Source: a virus. From it: a stretch of DNA of 42,011 nt. Positions 22,253-31,736 of the stretch are shown piece by piece. The position numbers were made by a program, and so were the translations under genes. The stretch is from IMG/VR virus record IMGVR_UViG_3300045144_000032, positions 1-42,011 of that record. One strand, written 5' to 3'. The notes beneath the pieces were generated by a model. That model worked only from the letters and a program-made list of their open reading frames with translations, was not told the origin of the DNA and did no database searches. How positions within the stretch are numbered: position 1 is the first letter of the stretch; the number at the start of each line of letters is the position of its first letter.

Positions 22253-25200
22253 CTATTCAGCATCAGGTTTACGCCCCGCCCTTTTCAATATCCGCAACTC
22301 CTCTTGTTTCGCTATCGCTCTTGCTTCTTGGATAGCATTATTAAGAACATCTGCGGACACCTTAGATTTATTGCCAATCACAGAAATCATTTTCTTTTTA
22401 AGTATTTGCCCTGCCAATACCTGATAATTATAGAGTTCCTGCTCATTAAGTTTATATTTTTTCTTGCCATCTGTTATGGAATCGCCCACAAAACCAGGGC
22501 TAACACCAGCATCTGCCATCACTTTAGTAATTTTATCATCCTTTTCCGTAGAATAAGCATAGGGCATTAATGCGGGGGTTTCTCTTGTTTGGGGTTCGCC
22601 AAATATATTTATTTTAGGATTTACTTTCTGAGATAATCCTGGTATGTTGGATTCTATTTGTTCCACAAAAGTTTGGGGGGCACGGACTGTAGTATCAACT
22701 GTTTGCGCCATCAATCTAGCCGTACTACTGCCAGGCATTAAATTGGCGAGCATCCTTTGAAAATACCCCTCACCATATCTATCGGGTTCAACTAGCGCAT
22801 TAAGTGTGTCTGATACGCCTGTCAAGAATGTCTGATTGGTTATATTCTGTAAAATACCGAAGGCAAACCCTTCTGCTAATTCATCCAGGTTTTTATCCTT
22901 ATCGGCTAATGAATCCGCAATAACTGAGGCTTGCAAAAACATTTGATTAAATGGTTCTAACCGCTGATAAGATATCCATTTATTGCCTATCTTTAATGAA
23001 TACGGCTGTTTGCCAAGCCGATAAAACTCATCCCGTTCCCCAACAGTTCTGGGGGCAGCCCCAGTTATCAACCCATCCCTTGCATAGATGGTTACTGCCA
23101 GTGCTACTATTGTCCCCATAGCCCAACGTGCCAATAAATCACTGGCTTCAGGATTCTTTTTAATTAAGTTATTTATTAACTTGGGGTTAAATATTGCCAT
23201 AGGCGACCTTTCAATCCCAAATTTAGCCAAGTTCACGGGGGTTTTAACAAAGGGAATAATAAGTTGAATTGGCTTTACCCCCTTGCCAATTTCAATGTCC
23301 CTTAACTTCATTATTGAATTAGCAAAATCAGATTGCGCCCTAAATAATCGGTATTCCGATATTTTGTTGGCGGATTTGATTAACTCCTCTGGCGAGTCAT
23401 TTATAAGGACATTCAATCTTCCATAAAGGTTATTGCCCCTAAATCCCTCTTTACTAGCCATCCGATATGCCTCTGACCTTATGGCAGCAGATTTATTGAT
23501 GGATTTAAATAATTCATCAAAAGCATACATCAGGTCTGTATTAAAGTTAATTACTCGTCCCAATTTCCCCTTAAAGGCTCTGGGTCTTGTCATTTCAGCT
23601 TTTAATGCAGTCCCTGATATTTGCCCCGATTTCATTACCTCAAGCCATGCCCTTACACCATCTGGTATACCCGTCCAAGCGCCCACCAAATCTTGAACTG
23701 CCTCACCCATAAATCGCTGTCTTGCCCTACCCCCCATTCTCGCCAGGGGAGCTTCCATCATTGCTGCCCCAAACTTTTCTACGGGAGATAAAATAGAGGC
23801 AATCGCATTACCACCAAAATTTACAACATTAGACTTAAGAGATATAAAAGAGTTATAAAGAACTTCAGTAAAATAATCACCCAAACGTGGCTTAGTAGAT
23901 TGGCTAAATATCCCTACAGCATCATAACCAAATACCTTTTTAAAATATTCCCTCTCAAAAGGTCTTGGTATGCGCCAATCTTCAACCAATGCCCTCATTG
24001 CCCTAGCCGCATTTGCCTTTTCCCAGACATCCAATTCGGAGGATTTATAAATCATACCTTCAAGAACTTTGGCATTTTCGGAGGTTATAACCATTTCCCT
24101 TTCGGTTAAACCTATATCGGTAAGGAGCCCCGCCCGTGCCTTGTTTTCCTCCGCTATGCGCTCTATCCCTTCAAACTCCTGTTGCGCCTTCTCCAGACGT
24201 GCTGTTTTCCTCGCAAGTTCTGCCTGCCGCTCCGCAGTTGTGGTTTCCCAAATCTCATCAAATTTTTTCGATGTTGCAATTAAATTATCGACCGCCGCAC
24301 GTTCCTCTGTATTAAATTGCTGTCGGATAATCATTTTAACATTAGAAAGAGATTTCTTTGTATTGCTGGTCAACGAATCAAAAGATGCCACCTTGCCTTT
24401 TTGTGCAGTTCCCCAAGCTGCCCTAACTGCCGCATTTATCTCAATTCCAACTAATCTCGCAAATTCCTCAATTGTTTTTACCCCTGCTTCAATATGCACC
24501 CTTGCAAGTTCGACAAGGGCGGTATACAAATTCGCTTGCTTTTCAGCATTCTCTTTTAAATTGGCGGTTATGCCAGTTTGCTTAAACGCATCCCACGCAT
24601 CCTGTACGGCAGCCCTAGCTTGTTCTTTCTTAATATCGATTTCTGCCTTAATGGATTTTTCTATTATTTCTGCTCTCCCCTTACCCACAACGGCTGCGGG
24701 AGTTTCGGGCGGTTTGGCTTCAGGCGCAACAGAGCCACGCCTTTCAGCTTCCGTGGTAATCTGAGCTTGTCGTCTTTCCACAAATTCAGACTTCTCTAAT
24801 CCACGCTGGACATCATCAGCCAGCCATTTCGCCGAATCTTCGGGCATATCAAGGCTTAAAGTCTTAATTACCTGCTCTTGAGATTCCCCATTAAGAAACA
24901 TCCTCTCAGCAACCAATCTTCGGCTTGCCCTGATTTCGGATGGTACATTTTCAAAAGAGGCGGGCATTTGTCCTGCCATCACCCGCTCGCCTTGTGCGGC
25001 GCTACGCACATAGGTCTTGCCTGTAAGGGGGTCATCATATCGTTCAGGTGAGCCAACATCAGGGATAGCATCCCCCTCTTTTATTTCTCGGAAGGTAACT
25101 TTTCCCGTTTTAGCGAAAGTCCCATCTGCCTGTTTAACCATACCCGCTTCAAATGGCTCATTTGGCTTGGCAACTTTAGTAACGGGTACGGTAACTTCCT

Positions 25201-27043
25201 TCGGGGCTATCTGCCTTTGTAATGCCTTTATAACCCTAGCCTCGGCTTCAGCGATTATGGGTTCTGCCTTTATCCCCAGCTTAGAGGCTTCTTTTCTGGC
25301 GAAAGTTAAGACTTCCTTTCTGGAAGTCCCAGTGATAAATTTAGCCGCTATTTCACCAGTAAGTCTTTCTGTGGGAGTAATAGCTTGGGCAGTCCCGCCG
25401 AATGGAATCCAATTTATAGGATTAGAAATATCAATAATTTCTTTTGCACCGAGAGTATATTCCTTCCCTGGGATTACCCCTGCCGTGGTCATTAAATTTG
25501 TCCAATCTGGCGGCTCCCATAATGTATAGGGTTCATCTCTGAAAAATGAACTAACTCCAAGTCTCCAAACATCAGCCGCTAAGTCATATAAATTCAGGGC
25601 TTCTCGTATCTGTTGGGGAACTAATACTTGCGTGGCAAGCCATTTGCCGATATTTTTAACCCTTTCGGGCATAGAACCCTCTAATAATTTAAAACGTTCT
25701 TCCCCCTGCTGTTTCTCTTTAGCCCAGTATTTCGTGAATGCATCCTCAAATTCTTGCCATTTCGTAGGCGGAGCGTTCCACGGATAGCCAGTTTCAGGTC
25801 TTATCCCAGTTTCTATTTCCTCTGTTGTAGCTGGGCGCATGGAAACCAATCTCCCGCCTTCCCCAATCTCAGCCCCAAGAGGCAAAATAGTTTGGAAATA
25901 AGCCGCTATATCATCATCGGTAATATCGGGGATTAGCTTTTTAAGCGCCATCCTAGAAGTTGGCGTATCCCCCATTCTACGCATAATGCGGTTAAAGGCT
26001 TCTGGGTCATTTGCCACCCCTTCACGGAAAGCCGTAATCCCACTATGGGGAATTGAATTGACAAAATCAGTAAATTCATCTGGATTATCCAATATTTCCC
26101 GTGAGGACAATATTTCACCTTTGGGAGTCTTAAATGTATTACTCGGCAATATTGTCCACCCCCTAACTTCAAAAGCCATGCCCATATTTGTCGCTATTGG
26201 AGTTATCTCTGATGGGATACTAGGTTGAAGTGATTTTGCATAATTCTCCCTAGCTTCCTGTAACCTAGTTTCTATTTCTTCGATAGTATATCTATCAAAT
26301 CTATCCTGTTGCCAAGAGATTCTTTTTTTGTAAAGTTTAGCCATAGGGCTATCGGGTATATCGGGGTCTTCACTTCTTAATTCCTCGTATTTCCGAAAAT
26401 TAGATTGAAAGGTTTCATATCTATTTAGCTCTAATTGCCAGCGCTCTACTTCAAGTTTTTCGGGAGTATCCAATGCCTTTTCTTTGGCAATATCATCTTG
26501 AAGCCCCTGAAAATCTATTATACGAGTAGGGGTATTAGATTGCGCTGGATATTCCGAAACGGAAGGAAGATACCTTTGATTTCTTCCTGCAAAGCTAACC
26601 ATATCCCTAAATTCCTCTGGTGATTTAGCCTTTGCTATTGTCCCATCGGGCATCCAAATTGAGAGGGGAACATTTGAATCAAACCAATCCTTCGGGATTA
26701 AGCCTGGCGACCCATATTGCCCTTCCTCTAGGGGTGTCCATGCCTTTAAGAAAAATTGCTCGTAGGGAATTCCATATTGATTATAGACATCCAGCGAACT
26801 GCCATATTGGGTTTTAATCCTCCTGGGTTCACTGGGCATAGAAAGGTCTGCGGGCTGTTGATAGTGCCATTGAGGACGGCTTTCTGATATTTCAGCCTTT
26901 GGTTCGGGCTTCGCCAACAATGCGGCACGCCTTTCTTCCTCCCTGCGCCGTTCCTCCCCCTTTTTGCGCTTTTCTTCCTCTGATTCCTCTGGGGTTATTC
27001 CCCACGGAAATTTAATTTCTTTACCCAACATTGAAATTGGCAT
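22253..27043 (-). CDS. 1596-aa polyvalent internal (ejected) virion protein
   Basis: A very large, mosaic protein between portal-side genes and scaffold. Residues 15-45 are a Glu/Arg-rich helix. Residues 800-990 are mostly charged helices (AELARKTARLEKAQQEFEGIER). From about residue 1085 a region with LKSNVVNFGGNAIASIL, VIPFVKTPVNLAKFG-like sequence (as IIPFVKTPVNLAKFG) and a hydrophobic stretch WAMGTIVALAVTIYA resembles the large polyvalent phage proteins thought to enter the cell with the DNA. No protease, lysozyme or ART motif could be assigned. It may help genome entry or counter host defences; only composition and position support this. The 16-bp palindrome at 24993 lies inside it. Confidence 0.6.
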   Translation of the reverse strand: MPISMLGKEIKFPWGITPEESEEEKRKKGEERRREEERRAALLAKPEPKAEISESRPQWHYQQPADLSMPSEPRRIKTQYGSSLDVYNQYGIPYEQFFLKAWTPLEEGQYGSPGLIPKDWFDSNVPLSIWMPDGTIAKAKSPEEFRDMVSFAGRNQRYLPSVSEYPAQSNTPTRIIDFQGLQDDIAKEKALDTPEKLEVERWQLELNRYETFQSNFRKYEELRSEDPDIPDSPMAKLYKKRISWQQDRFDRYTIEEIETRLQEARENYAKSLQPSIPSEITPIATNMGMAFEVRGWTILPSNTFKTPKGEILSSREILDNPDEFTDFVNSIPHSGITAFREGVANDPEAFNRIMRRMGDTPTSRMALKKLIPDITDDDIAAYFQTILPLGAEIGEGGRLVSMRPATTEEIETGIRPETGYPWNAPPTKWQEFEDAFTKYWAKEKQQGEERFKLLEGSMPERVKNIGKWLATQVLVPQQIREALNLYDLAADVWRLGVSSFFRDEPYTLWEPPDWTNLMTTAGVIPGKEYTLGAKEIIDISNPINWIPFGGTAQAITPTERLTGEIAAKFITGTSRKEVLTFARKEASKLGIKAEPIIAEAEARVIKALQRQIAPKEVTVPVTKVAKPNEPFEAGMVKQADGTFAKTGKVTFREIKEGDAIPDVGSPERYDDPLTGKTYVRSAAQGERVMAGQMPASFENVPSEIRASRRLVAERMFLNGESQEQVIKTLSLDMPEDSAKWLADDVQRGLEKSEFVERRQAQITTEAERRGSVAPEAKPPETPAAVVGKGRAEIIEKSIKAEIDIKKEQARAAVQDAWDAFKQTGITANLKENAEKQANLYTALVELARVHIEAGVKTIEEFARLVGIEINAAVRAAWGTAQKGKVASFDSLTSNTKKSLSNVKMIIRQQFNTEERAAVDNLIATSKKFDEIWETTTAERQAELARKTARLEKAQQEFEGIERIAEENKARAGLLTDIGLTEREMVITSENAKVLEGMIYKSSELDVWEKANAARAMRALVEDWRIPRPFEREYFKKVFGYDAVGIFSQSTKPRLGDYFTEVLYNSFISLKSNVVNFGGNAIASILSPVEKFGAAMMEAPLARMGGRARQRFMGEAVQDLVGAWTGIPDGVRAWLEVMKSGQISGTALKAEMTRPRAFKGKLGRVINFNTDLMYAFDELFKSINKSAAIRSEAYRMASKEGFRGNNLYGRLNVLINDSPEELIKSANKISEYRLFRAQSDFANSIMKLRDIEIGKGVKPIQLIIPFVKTPVNLAKFGIERSPMAIFNPKLINNLIKKNPEASDLLARWAMGTIVALAVTIYARDGLITGAAPRTVGERDEFYRLGKQPYSLKIGNKWISYQRLEPFNQMFLQASVIADSLADKDKNLDELAEGFAFGILQNITNQTFLTGVSDTLNALVEPDRYGEGYFQRMLANLMPGSSTARLMAQTVDTTVRAPQTFVEQIESNIPGLSQKVNPKINIFGEPQTRETPALMPYAYSTEKDDKITKVMADAGVSPGFVGDSITDGKKKYKLNEQELYNYQVLAGQILKKKMISVIGNKSKVSADVLNNAIQEARAIAKQEELRILKRAGRKPDAE
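24993..25008 (+). repeat. 16-bp near-palindrome, copy 4
   Basis: TGTGCGGCGCTACGCA, inside the 1596-aa gene. Confidence 0.5.
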
Positions 27044-27044
27044 T

Positions 27045-27296
27045 TTATTTCATCGCCCTCTTGCGAAATGGATAATTTCTAGCCAATGGCATTTCGGGCT
27101 GATTTATAGAAGTGGCTATATTCCCCATAGTCGGCTCGATTTCCTTTGGTGCTTTAGTAGCAGGCATAACAGGCGGCAAATTAACATTCTGCCGTGAAAT
27201 CAAATCTAACAGATTGAGCAATTTAGATTCGCCCACGCCTTCGGGATTTATCATATTTTTTATATCCCTGATAATATCCTTTTGTGATTTAGGCAT
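27045..27296 (-). CDS. small hypothetical protein next to portal
   Basis: 83 aa, basic at both ends (MPKSQKDIIRDIKNMI ... PLARNYPFRKRAMK), with ESKLLNLLDLISRQ in the middle. Overlaps the portal stop by 8 bases. Unknown role. Confidence 0.5.
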   Translation of the reverse strand: MPKSQKDIIRDIKNMINPEGVGESKLLNLLDLISRQNVNLPPVMPATKAPKEIEPTMGNIATSINQPEMPLARNYPFRKRAMK

Positions 27297-29055
27297 TTTG
27301 TTGCTCCGCTTGCGTTCTTTGACCTCGGCGCATAGCCGCCTGCCCCATTCTTTCTTCTTGCATACGGGCTAATTTATTGGAATTAGGTTTAGAGGTCTCA
27401 ATCTCAGTTTTCGGTTGCGAGGCGATATTGGGCGGTGATACAATCCCGCTCTCAGTCTGTTCTAATAATCTCCCCAATTCCCTTTTCCCGATTTCATACA
27501 ATAAGTCGTTTATCTCGCCCTGCGCCGCATCTGCATTTTCCGCCCATGATAACATTGCCTTTGCTATTACAATGGCGGGCATCATCTTTTCCAAAGCCTC
27601 TTGTTCCGCCTCACGCATTAAACCTTCAGGATTATCGACATGAAGGATATTGCGCCATGCCCAACTCTTAGGCAAACCATTATCCCTAACAAGCTCAGCA
27701 GCTAACTGGGCATTAGCTATATTTTCCTGTGGGCTCAATGAATCAAATCTAATATTTATAACAAACTTTTTCTCAAAAGCATCGAGTGATTTCTTAAAAT
27801 CATCTTCGGCTATGGAGCTTTCCTCTGATATAGTAGTTTTATAAAATTTATTCCCCATTATCATACGCCGCCACATATTAACTATCTTGCGATATGCGAT
27901 AGATTTATGCCTTCGGCTGGGGTTCACGATTTTGTTTCTATCGCTTTTCAGGTCAGCTATAGCAAGGGCTGATTGCCTTTCCCCCGCCTGTCCGAAATTA
28001 ACACTGGATAGTGTAGCTCTCTCATAGCGGGCAAAAAGTTCTCTAAATAATGCTATAGCAGTGGCGCTCATATCCTTTGTAGGTATAGGTACAAATTTCT
28101 GCCCCGCTTTCAAGGGAATGAGCATCCCGTAACCCCATATATTCACACCCCTCAAATTTGTGCCAGTAGCGTTTTCTAAAGCCATGGGGGTTTCAAATTG
28201 CTGTCTATTCAAGGTTGCCCATATCGAGGCGAACTCATTCATGTCTTTGATTGTTTGTCTAACGGGGGCATAAATATCCTCGCCGTGATATTTAAGGTCA
28301 GTACTGGAATCACCAGAAGTTGTAATTTCATAAGGTACAAGTGGTCGGGGAACTACTTCAACGGGGCAAAAGCCAAAGTTATGTTCATAAGTATACAATG
28401 GTTCTCCAAAAGCCTGATTAAGGGCTGGCGCAAGGAAGATTTTATATGTATTTTCATCCCACCTGCAAACGATGTCCACCACCTTTTGGGCGCCTTTTAG
28501 GGAGATTTTGTATTTTTCTTCGCATTGCGCTTTATCCATCCTGAGTAAATTGGCTGCCCATTTTTGACCCCTTGCTCCCCTATGCCAGTAAAGCCATCTG
28601 GTATCTAGGGGCATGGCTACGGGTAAATAAGTTTCCTTTTTGTCATCATAGTAAATCAATGGCAGGACACCAATCCAGCCTCGGAAGGATGATTGAAAAT
28701 TAAAACAAGTATCCAGCGATTCAATTCCCTGTTCAAATAAAGAATCATCGTTAAGGTAAAGCCAGAATTTCAGCGTATCTTCCAATTTATTTTGTACTGA
28801 GGGGTCTACCCCAGTAATGTCGAGGGTTTGTTTATCTTCCGCTAGAATAGAAAGAACGGCATCCCCAAAAACCCTGGGGTCATTAAGGATAATTTGCGAT
28901 GTGTTGGGCATCTCTCCCCCAGTGCTATCGGCAAGAACTGTGTATTTTTCCAGCCGATAAGTTTGCATGGTTTCATCCATGCGTTGATGCAACTGGGCAA
29001 ATAGATTCATCGCATTGGTATATTCTGTGCTGTTTAAATCGTTCAAATTCTCCAA
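27289..29055 (-). CDS. portal protein
   Basis: 588 aa, the usual portal length, encoded directly downstream of the large terminase with a 13-bp overlap. Typical features are the early helical part, DPRVFGDAVLSIL, a wing region with RWLYWHRGARGQKW, HGEDIYAPVRQTIKDMNEFASIW, the clip/stem-like FRELFARYERATLSSVNFGQ and a helical Gln/Arg-rich C-terminus. No fused MuF domain is visible. It forms the DNA channel at one capsid vertex. Confidence 0.75.
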   Translation of the reverse strand: MENLNDLNSTEYTNAMNLFAQLHQRMDETMQTYRLEKYTVLADSTGGEMPNTSQIILNDPRVFGDAVLSILAEDKQTLDITGVDPSVQNKLEDTLKFWLYLNDDSLFEQGIESLDTCFNFQSSFRGWIGVLPLIYYDDKKETYLPVAMPLDTRWLYWHRGARGQKWAANLLRMDKAQCEEKYKISLKGAQKVVDIVCRWDENTYKIFLAPALNQAFGEPLYTYEHNFGFCPVEVVPRPLVPYEITTSGDSSTDLKYHGEDIYAPVRQTIKDMNEFASIWATLNRQQFETPMALENATGTNLRGVNIWGYGMLIPLKAGQKFVPIPTKDMSATAIALFRELFARYERATLSSVNFGQAGERQSALAIADLKSDRNKIVNPSRRHKSIAYRKIVNMWRRMIMGNKFYKTTISEESSIAEDDFKKSLDAFEKKFVINIRFDSLSPQENIANAQLAAELVRDNGLPKSWAWRNILHVDNPEGLMREAEQEALEKMMPAIVIAKAMLSWAENADAAQGEINDLLYEIGKRELGRLLEQTESGIVSPPNIASQPKTEIETSKPNSNKLARMQEERMGQAAMRRGQRTQAEQQNA

Positions 29056-30383
29056 ACCTCCAGATTAAGAGGGGTAGGCTGTACCGTATAGCCGACAGTA
29101 TTTACTAAGTAATAAATCAACGCTTTGCAAGCGTGGTCGTTTTTATCTTTTGGCTTCAATGTATTCTCATCTCTAAGCCATAAACCGCCACCCTGAACGG
29201 GAGATTTACAGCCGCCCATTTCGCTTATAATCCCGTGGCATTTGTGATTAAAGACTAATTTGGGTTTATATAGCGGTGGAGGCGAAAGTAAAAGTGAGCG
29301 CATGAGATTTATACCATCTTCAACGGGCACGGATTGACAGGCTAGGTAAATCCCAGCCTTTTCTTGCCATACTGCAACTGGAGCCTCCATAGCTTGATGC
29401 TGTTTACCAGCAATGTCTATAGCCCCACTGATAACCTTACCCCACCATAATTTTTGTTTGCATATTTCGATTATTTCCTCAGTCGTATAGCCCTGGAGAT
29501 AAACCTCATCTATCACGGCTATTTGAGATTCTAATTTTTGTATAGCCAAAACAGCATGTGCGCCAGCATAGCCAGGGTCTACTGCAATCTCGACAGGGTT
29601 ATCGGGATTAAATTCATATTCGCCGACATGAATCGGGACAGAAAATTCCGCCATTACCAGATTTGCAGGCTTGCAAGGAACCCCAGCGTATCTTTGCTTA
29701 AAGAAATCTGGTGGGTTCGAGGCTTCTAATTTTAAAATCTCCTCATCGTTACGCCCGCCTGGGAAGATTTTTATATTACTCCATGTGGGGAGTGAGAAGG
29801 ATGCCCCATCATCTTCATTGGGGATTTGCCATTTGGTAAAAAAATCGTTATACCATCCAGAATAATCTTCAAATGTTCCCGTCATTATAAGGGATGCACG
29901 TTTTTCAGCGATTCTCCCCAAAAGCCATAAATAAATCTCGTATTCTAATTGTGCTGCCTCGCAGACAATTATGAAATTTGGTGCCTGCCCACCCAGGGTC
30001 TTGGGGTCGGTGGCAGATTTAGTTTCGATATGGCAACCCGCCTCAGTATCAGCAGTTAAAGACCCCTCCCGATTGGTAGAATAATCCCTTAGAAAACCGA
30101 GAGTTTGCAAGTCCTGAATTATATAATCCCACTCCGCCCCTCGTGGGGTAGCGTATGTCGGAGCAACAATCCAACCTAATTTATTACGTGGGTCGGCGGC
30201 TTTAAGAATAGCCTCCCTTGCCCCCGTGAGGGATTTTCCCGCTCGCCAGCCGCCAGCCACCAATTTTATTCTCGCCGAACTATCGTGTATCCTGGATTGC
30301 TCTGGGGTGGGGAAGTAATTCAACTCCTTGAATATTCTCTCCCGATAATGCCTGAGCGTCATCTTCCTTCCTACCGAGTTCAT
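29043..30383 (-). CDS. terL: terminase large subunit
   Basis: 446 aa. The N-terminal ATPase has Walker A LVAGGWRAGKS near residue 40 and a Walker B-type strand FIIVCEAAQ. MTGTFED is the probable coupling motif. The C-terminal RNase H-like nuclease shows EIAVDPGYAGAHAVLAI, VIDEVYLQGY and GAIDIAGKQHQ. It packages DNA through the portal. An alternative ATG at 30362 would shorten the N-terminus by 7 residues. It overlaps the small-subunit gene by over 80 bp, more than usual. Confidence 0.88.
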   Translation of the reverse strand: MNSVGRKMTLRHYRERIFKELNYFPTPEQSRIHDSSARIKLVAGGWRAGKSLTGAREAILKAADPRNKLGWIVAPTYATPRGAEWDYIIQDLQTLGFLRDYSTNREGSLTADTEAGCHIETKSATDPKTLGGQAPNFIIVCEAAQLEYEIYLWLLGRIAEKRASLIMTGTFEDYSGWYNDFFTKWQIPNEDDGASFSLPTWSNIKIFPGGRNDEEILKLEASNPPDFFKQRYAGVPCKPANLVMAEFSVPIHVGEYEFNPDNPVEIAVDPGYAGAHAVLAIQKLESQIAVIDEVYLQGYTTEEIIEICKQKLWWGKVISGAIDIAGKQHQAMEAPVAVWQEKAGIYLACQSVPVEDGINLMRSLLLSPPPLYKPKLVFNHKCHGIISEMGGCKSPVQGGGLWLRDENTLKPKDKNDHACKALIYYLVNTVGYTVQPTPLNLEVWRI

Positions 30384-30765
30384 CTACTAAGTCTTTATAC
30401 ATCTGCCGCGCCTTTTCTTTTGCAGTAGTATGCACGAGTTCATAAGAAGCTTTAGGGTTATATTTCTCGCCGAGGTTGCCGTTAAGCCACATAGCGAGGG
30501 CTAAAAATTGATTCTTTTTCAATTCAAGTTGCCCCATAGCGGCTTGGTATAAAAGGCTCTCGGCGTTGTCAACGCAAATCTCATGCGCCGCCTTAAACGC
30601 CTCGGCAAAATGGGGGTCTTTCATCCAGTTGCGAAATGTATTCAGGCTGGAAATCCCTATTTGTTGCAGGGCGTGTTGTTTCCCAAAACTTGTCTTATAA
30701 ACTTCCAAAAACGCAGCCTTATTAGCCGCCGTTTCTTCAATAGTCCTTTTCCCCCGCCTACCCAT
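30280..30765 (-). CDS. terS: terminase small subunit
   Basis: 161 aa from the ATG at 30765. An HTH-like start (AANKAAFLEVYKTSFGKQHALQQIGISSLNTFRNWMKD), then helices of the oligomerisation domain (ESLLYQAAMGQ, FLALAMWLNGNLG) and a charged tail. It would bind the packaging site, probably in 30932-31240 just upstream. Its start overlaps the 57-aa gene by 8 bp. Confidence 0.75.
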   Translation of the reverse strand: MGRRGKRTIEETAANKAAFLEVYKTSFGKQHALQQIGISSLNTFRNWMKDPHFAEAFKAAHEICVDNAESLLYQAAMGQLELKKNQFLALAMWLNGNLGEKYNPKASYELVHTTAKEKARQMYKDLVDELGRKEDDAQALSGENIQGVELLPHPRAIQDTR

Positions 30766-30931
30766 CACTAAACCTCTTAAATTTCTTATTCGACCGAGCC
30801 AATTCCAATGGCATAGGTCTAACAGATAGGTCTAACAGGTCTAACACGGGCTGGTTCTTTAATGGCTTTGTAGCTCTCCGCTTTCTCATATATTCTCGCT
30901 GATAATCTGTTTTCGCTTTGCCTTTAAGCAT
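30758..30931 (-). CDS. 57-aa basic protein upstream of terminase
   Basis: ATG at 30931 with GGGGAGATA just before it; stop TAG at 30758. Sequence MLKGKAKTDYQREYMRKRRA is strongly basic, followed by a LDLLDLSVRP stretch encoded by tandem aggtctaac repeats. Small basic proteins with TDYQREYMRKRR are common near phage terminases (from memory). Possibly nucleic-acid binding. Confidence 0.6.
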   Translation of the reverse strand: MLKGKAKTDYQREYMRKRRATKPLKNQPVLDLLDLSVRPMPLELARSNKKFKRFSDG

Positions 30932-31240
30932 TATCTCCCCGAAAGCCTTTTGGGATTTTAAAATCTGGAGGGATAGGTATCTATATATAGCCTACCCGTG
31001 GGGGGCTCTCCCCCCTCCCGCGTGATGCGTGCCCGTTCCCTTTAAATTCCCCACTAAACCATCCCCCCCACTCGTGCGGTGGGGTAGGGATGGGTGGGTA
31101 CATTATATACAAATGGGTAATTGGGGTTTAGATTGAACGTAAACTGGTTCGCAGAATTGACCATTGTGCGAAGTAATTAGGGCTAGGGGATTCTTTTTGT
31201 TGCAGCAATAACTGTCAAATATCCCCCTTTACGTCTTTAG
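30932..31240. other. non-coding region upstream of terminase, candidate cos/pac
   Basis: No credible gene is seen in either strand over about 310 bases. It holds two G/C-only-type hairpins: GGGGGG-ctct-CCCCCC (31000-31015) and CCCCAC-7nt-GTGGGG (31066-31084). An AT stretch and long pyrimidine/purine runs lie between. The place next to the small terminase gene, and at the turn between transcription units, fits a packaging start. Confidence 0.4.
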
Positions 31241-31275
31241 GCGTAGGGCATATCCTGAATGGGGATATGCTACGC
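31241..31275. terminator. long hairpin at the 3' end of a small minus-strand gene
   Basis: GCGTA (31241-31245), two unpaired G, GCATATCC (31248-31255), loop tgaatgg, GGATATGC (31263-31270), TACGC (31271-31275): 13 paired bases. It overlaps the stop codon of the small gene at 31270. No T-run follows on the minus strand. It may be a weak terminator, a stabiliser or a protein-binding site. Confidence 0.45.
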
Positions 31276-31433
31276 AATATCAAGAGACTCTATAAACTCC
31301 ATGACTTTTGGGGATAGAGGGGAAGCTTTAAAGCATTTTTCGATAAACTCTAATTCCTGGCTGAGTTCTGTAAAGAATTTCAATACCGGTACATACTCCC
31401 CGAGCCATCATCGTATCTAATTATTTTCCGCAT
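31270..31433 (-). pseudogene. small gene with one-base frameshift
   Basis: The ATG at 31433 has AGGGG nine bases upstream and starts MRKIIRYDDGSG, but this frame stops soon. Adding one base to the C-run at 31398-31401 (GGGG on the coding strand) joins it to an open frame EYVPVLKFFTELSQELEF ... SPKVMEFIESLDIA that ends at TAG 31270, 54 aa in all. The downstream part is convincingly protein-like. It starts 4 bases after the stop of the 43-aa gene. Real lesion or homopolymer error cannot be told. Confidence 0.5.
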
Positions 31434-31437
31434 AGGA

Positions 31438-31569
31438 CTAAACCCCTGATTCTTTATGGTTTATTTCCTTAATGGGTTCTACAGATACTATTCCCCGATT
31501 TTGAGGTCGCCCCGCTTTCAGTTTGGGTAGCGCTGCACAACTCTTGGGCGTATTGAAACTCAGCTGCAT
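31438..31569 (-). CDS. 43-aa hypothetical protein
   Basis: MQLSFNTPKSCAALPKLKAG ... IVSVEPIKEINHKESGV from ATG 31569. The start has no clear Shine-Dalgarno, and an upstream in-frame extension is possible. It is the first gene of the leftward unit and lies divergent from the plus-strand promoter at 31640. Confidence 0.4.
   Translation of the reverse strand: MQLSFNTPKSCAALPKLKAGRPQNRGIVSVEPIKEINHKESGV
31524..31539 (-). repeat. 16-bp near-palindrome, copy 5
   Basis: TGTGCAGCGCTACCCA on the minus strand, inside the 43-aa gene. Confidence 0.5.
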
Positions 31570-31639
31570 AGATTCTAATATGCAATCCCTTATCCTGTCA
31601 AATCCTATAAAATTTTTGTGAAAAACCCGCCAAAACCCC

Positions 31640-31668
31640 TTGACAACCTTGCAACAATGTGTTATCAT
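31640..31668 (+). promoter_or_regulatory. near-consensus promoter of the plus-strand operon
   Basis: TTGACA (31640-31645), 17 bp, TATCAT (31663-31668). It drives the nine small genes 31737-33673. AAAGGAGAT precedes the first ATG. Confidence 0.7.
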
Positions 31669-31736
31669 GAGGGTGGAGGCTAAACGAAAGCACCTTAACA
31701 ACTGAATAGTGGGCGGGTAGGAAAGGAGATAGAGTA

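Noticed and set aside
22103-22270. Plus-strand frame starting MIIFKNSLMLIGYALLG with a membrane helix and a TATAAT just upstream
   Set aside because: TTGACA and TATAAT are only 8 bp apart, no Shine-Dalgarno, and the frame continues antisense into the 1596-aa gene; a leaderless small protein cannot be excluded.
30932-31240. tRNA or other structured RNA gene
   Set aside because: Hairpins are short, G/C-only and do not form a cloverleaf or a known RNA shape.
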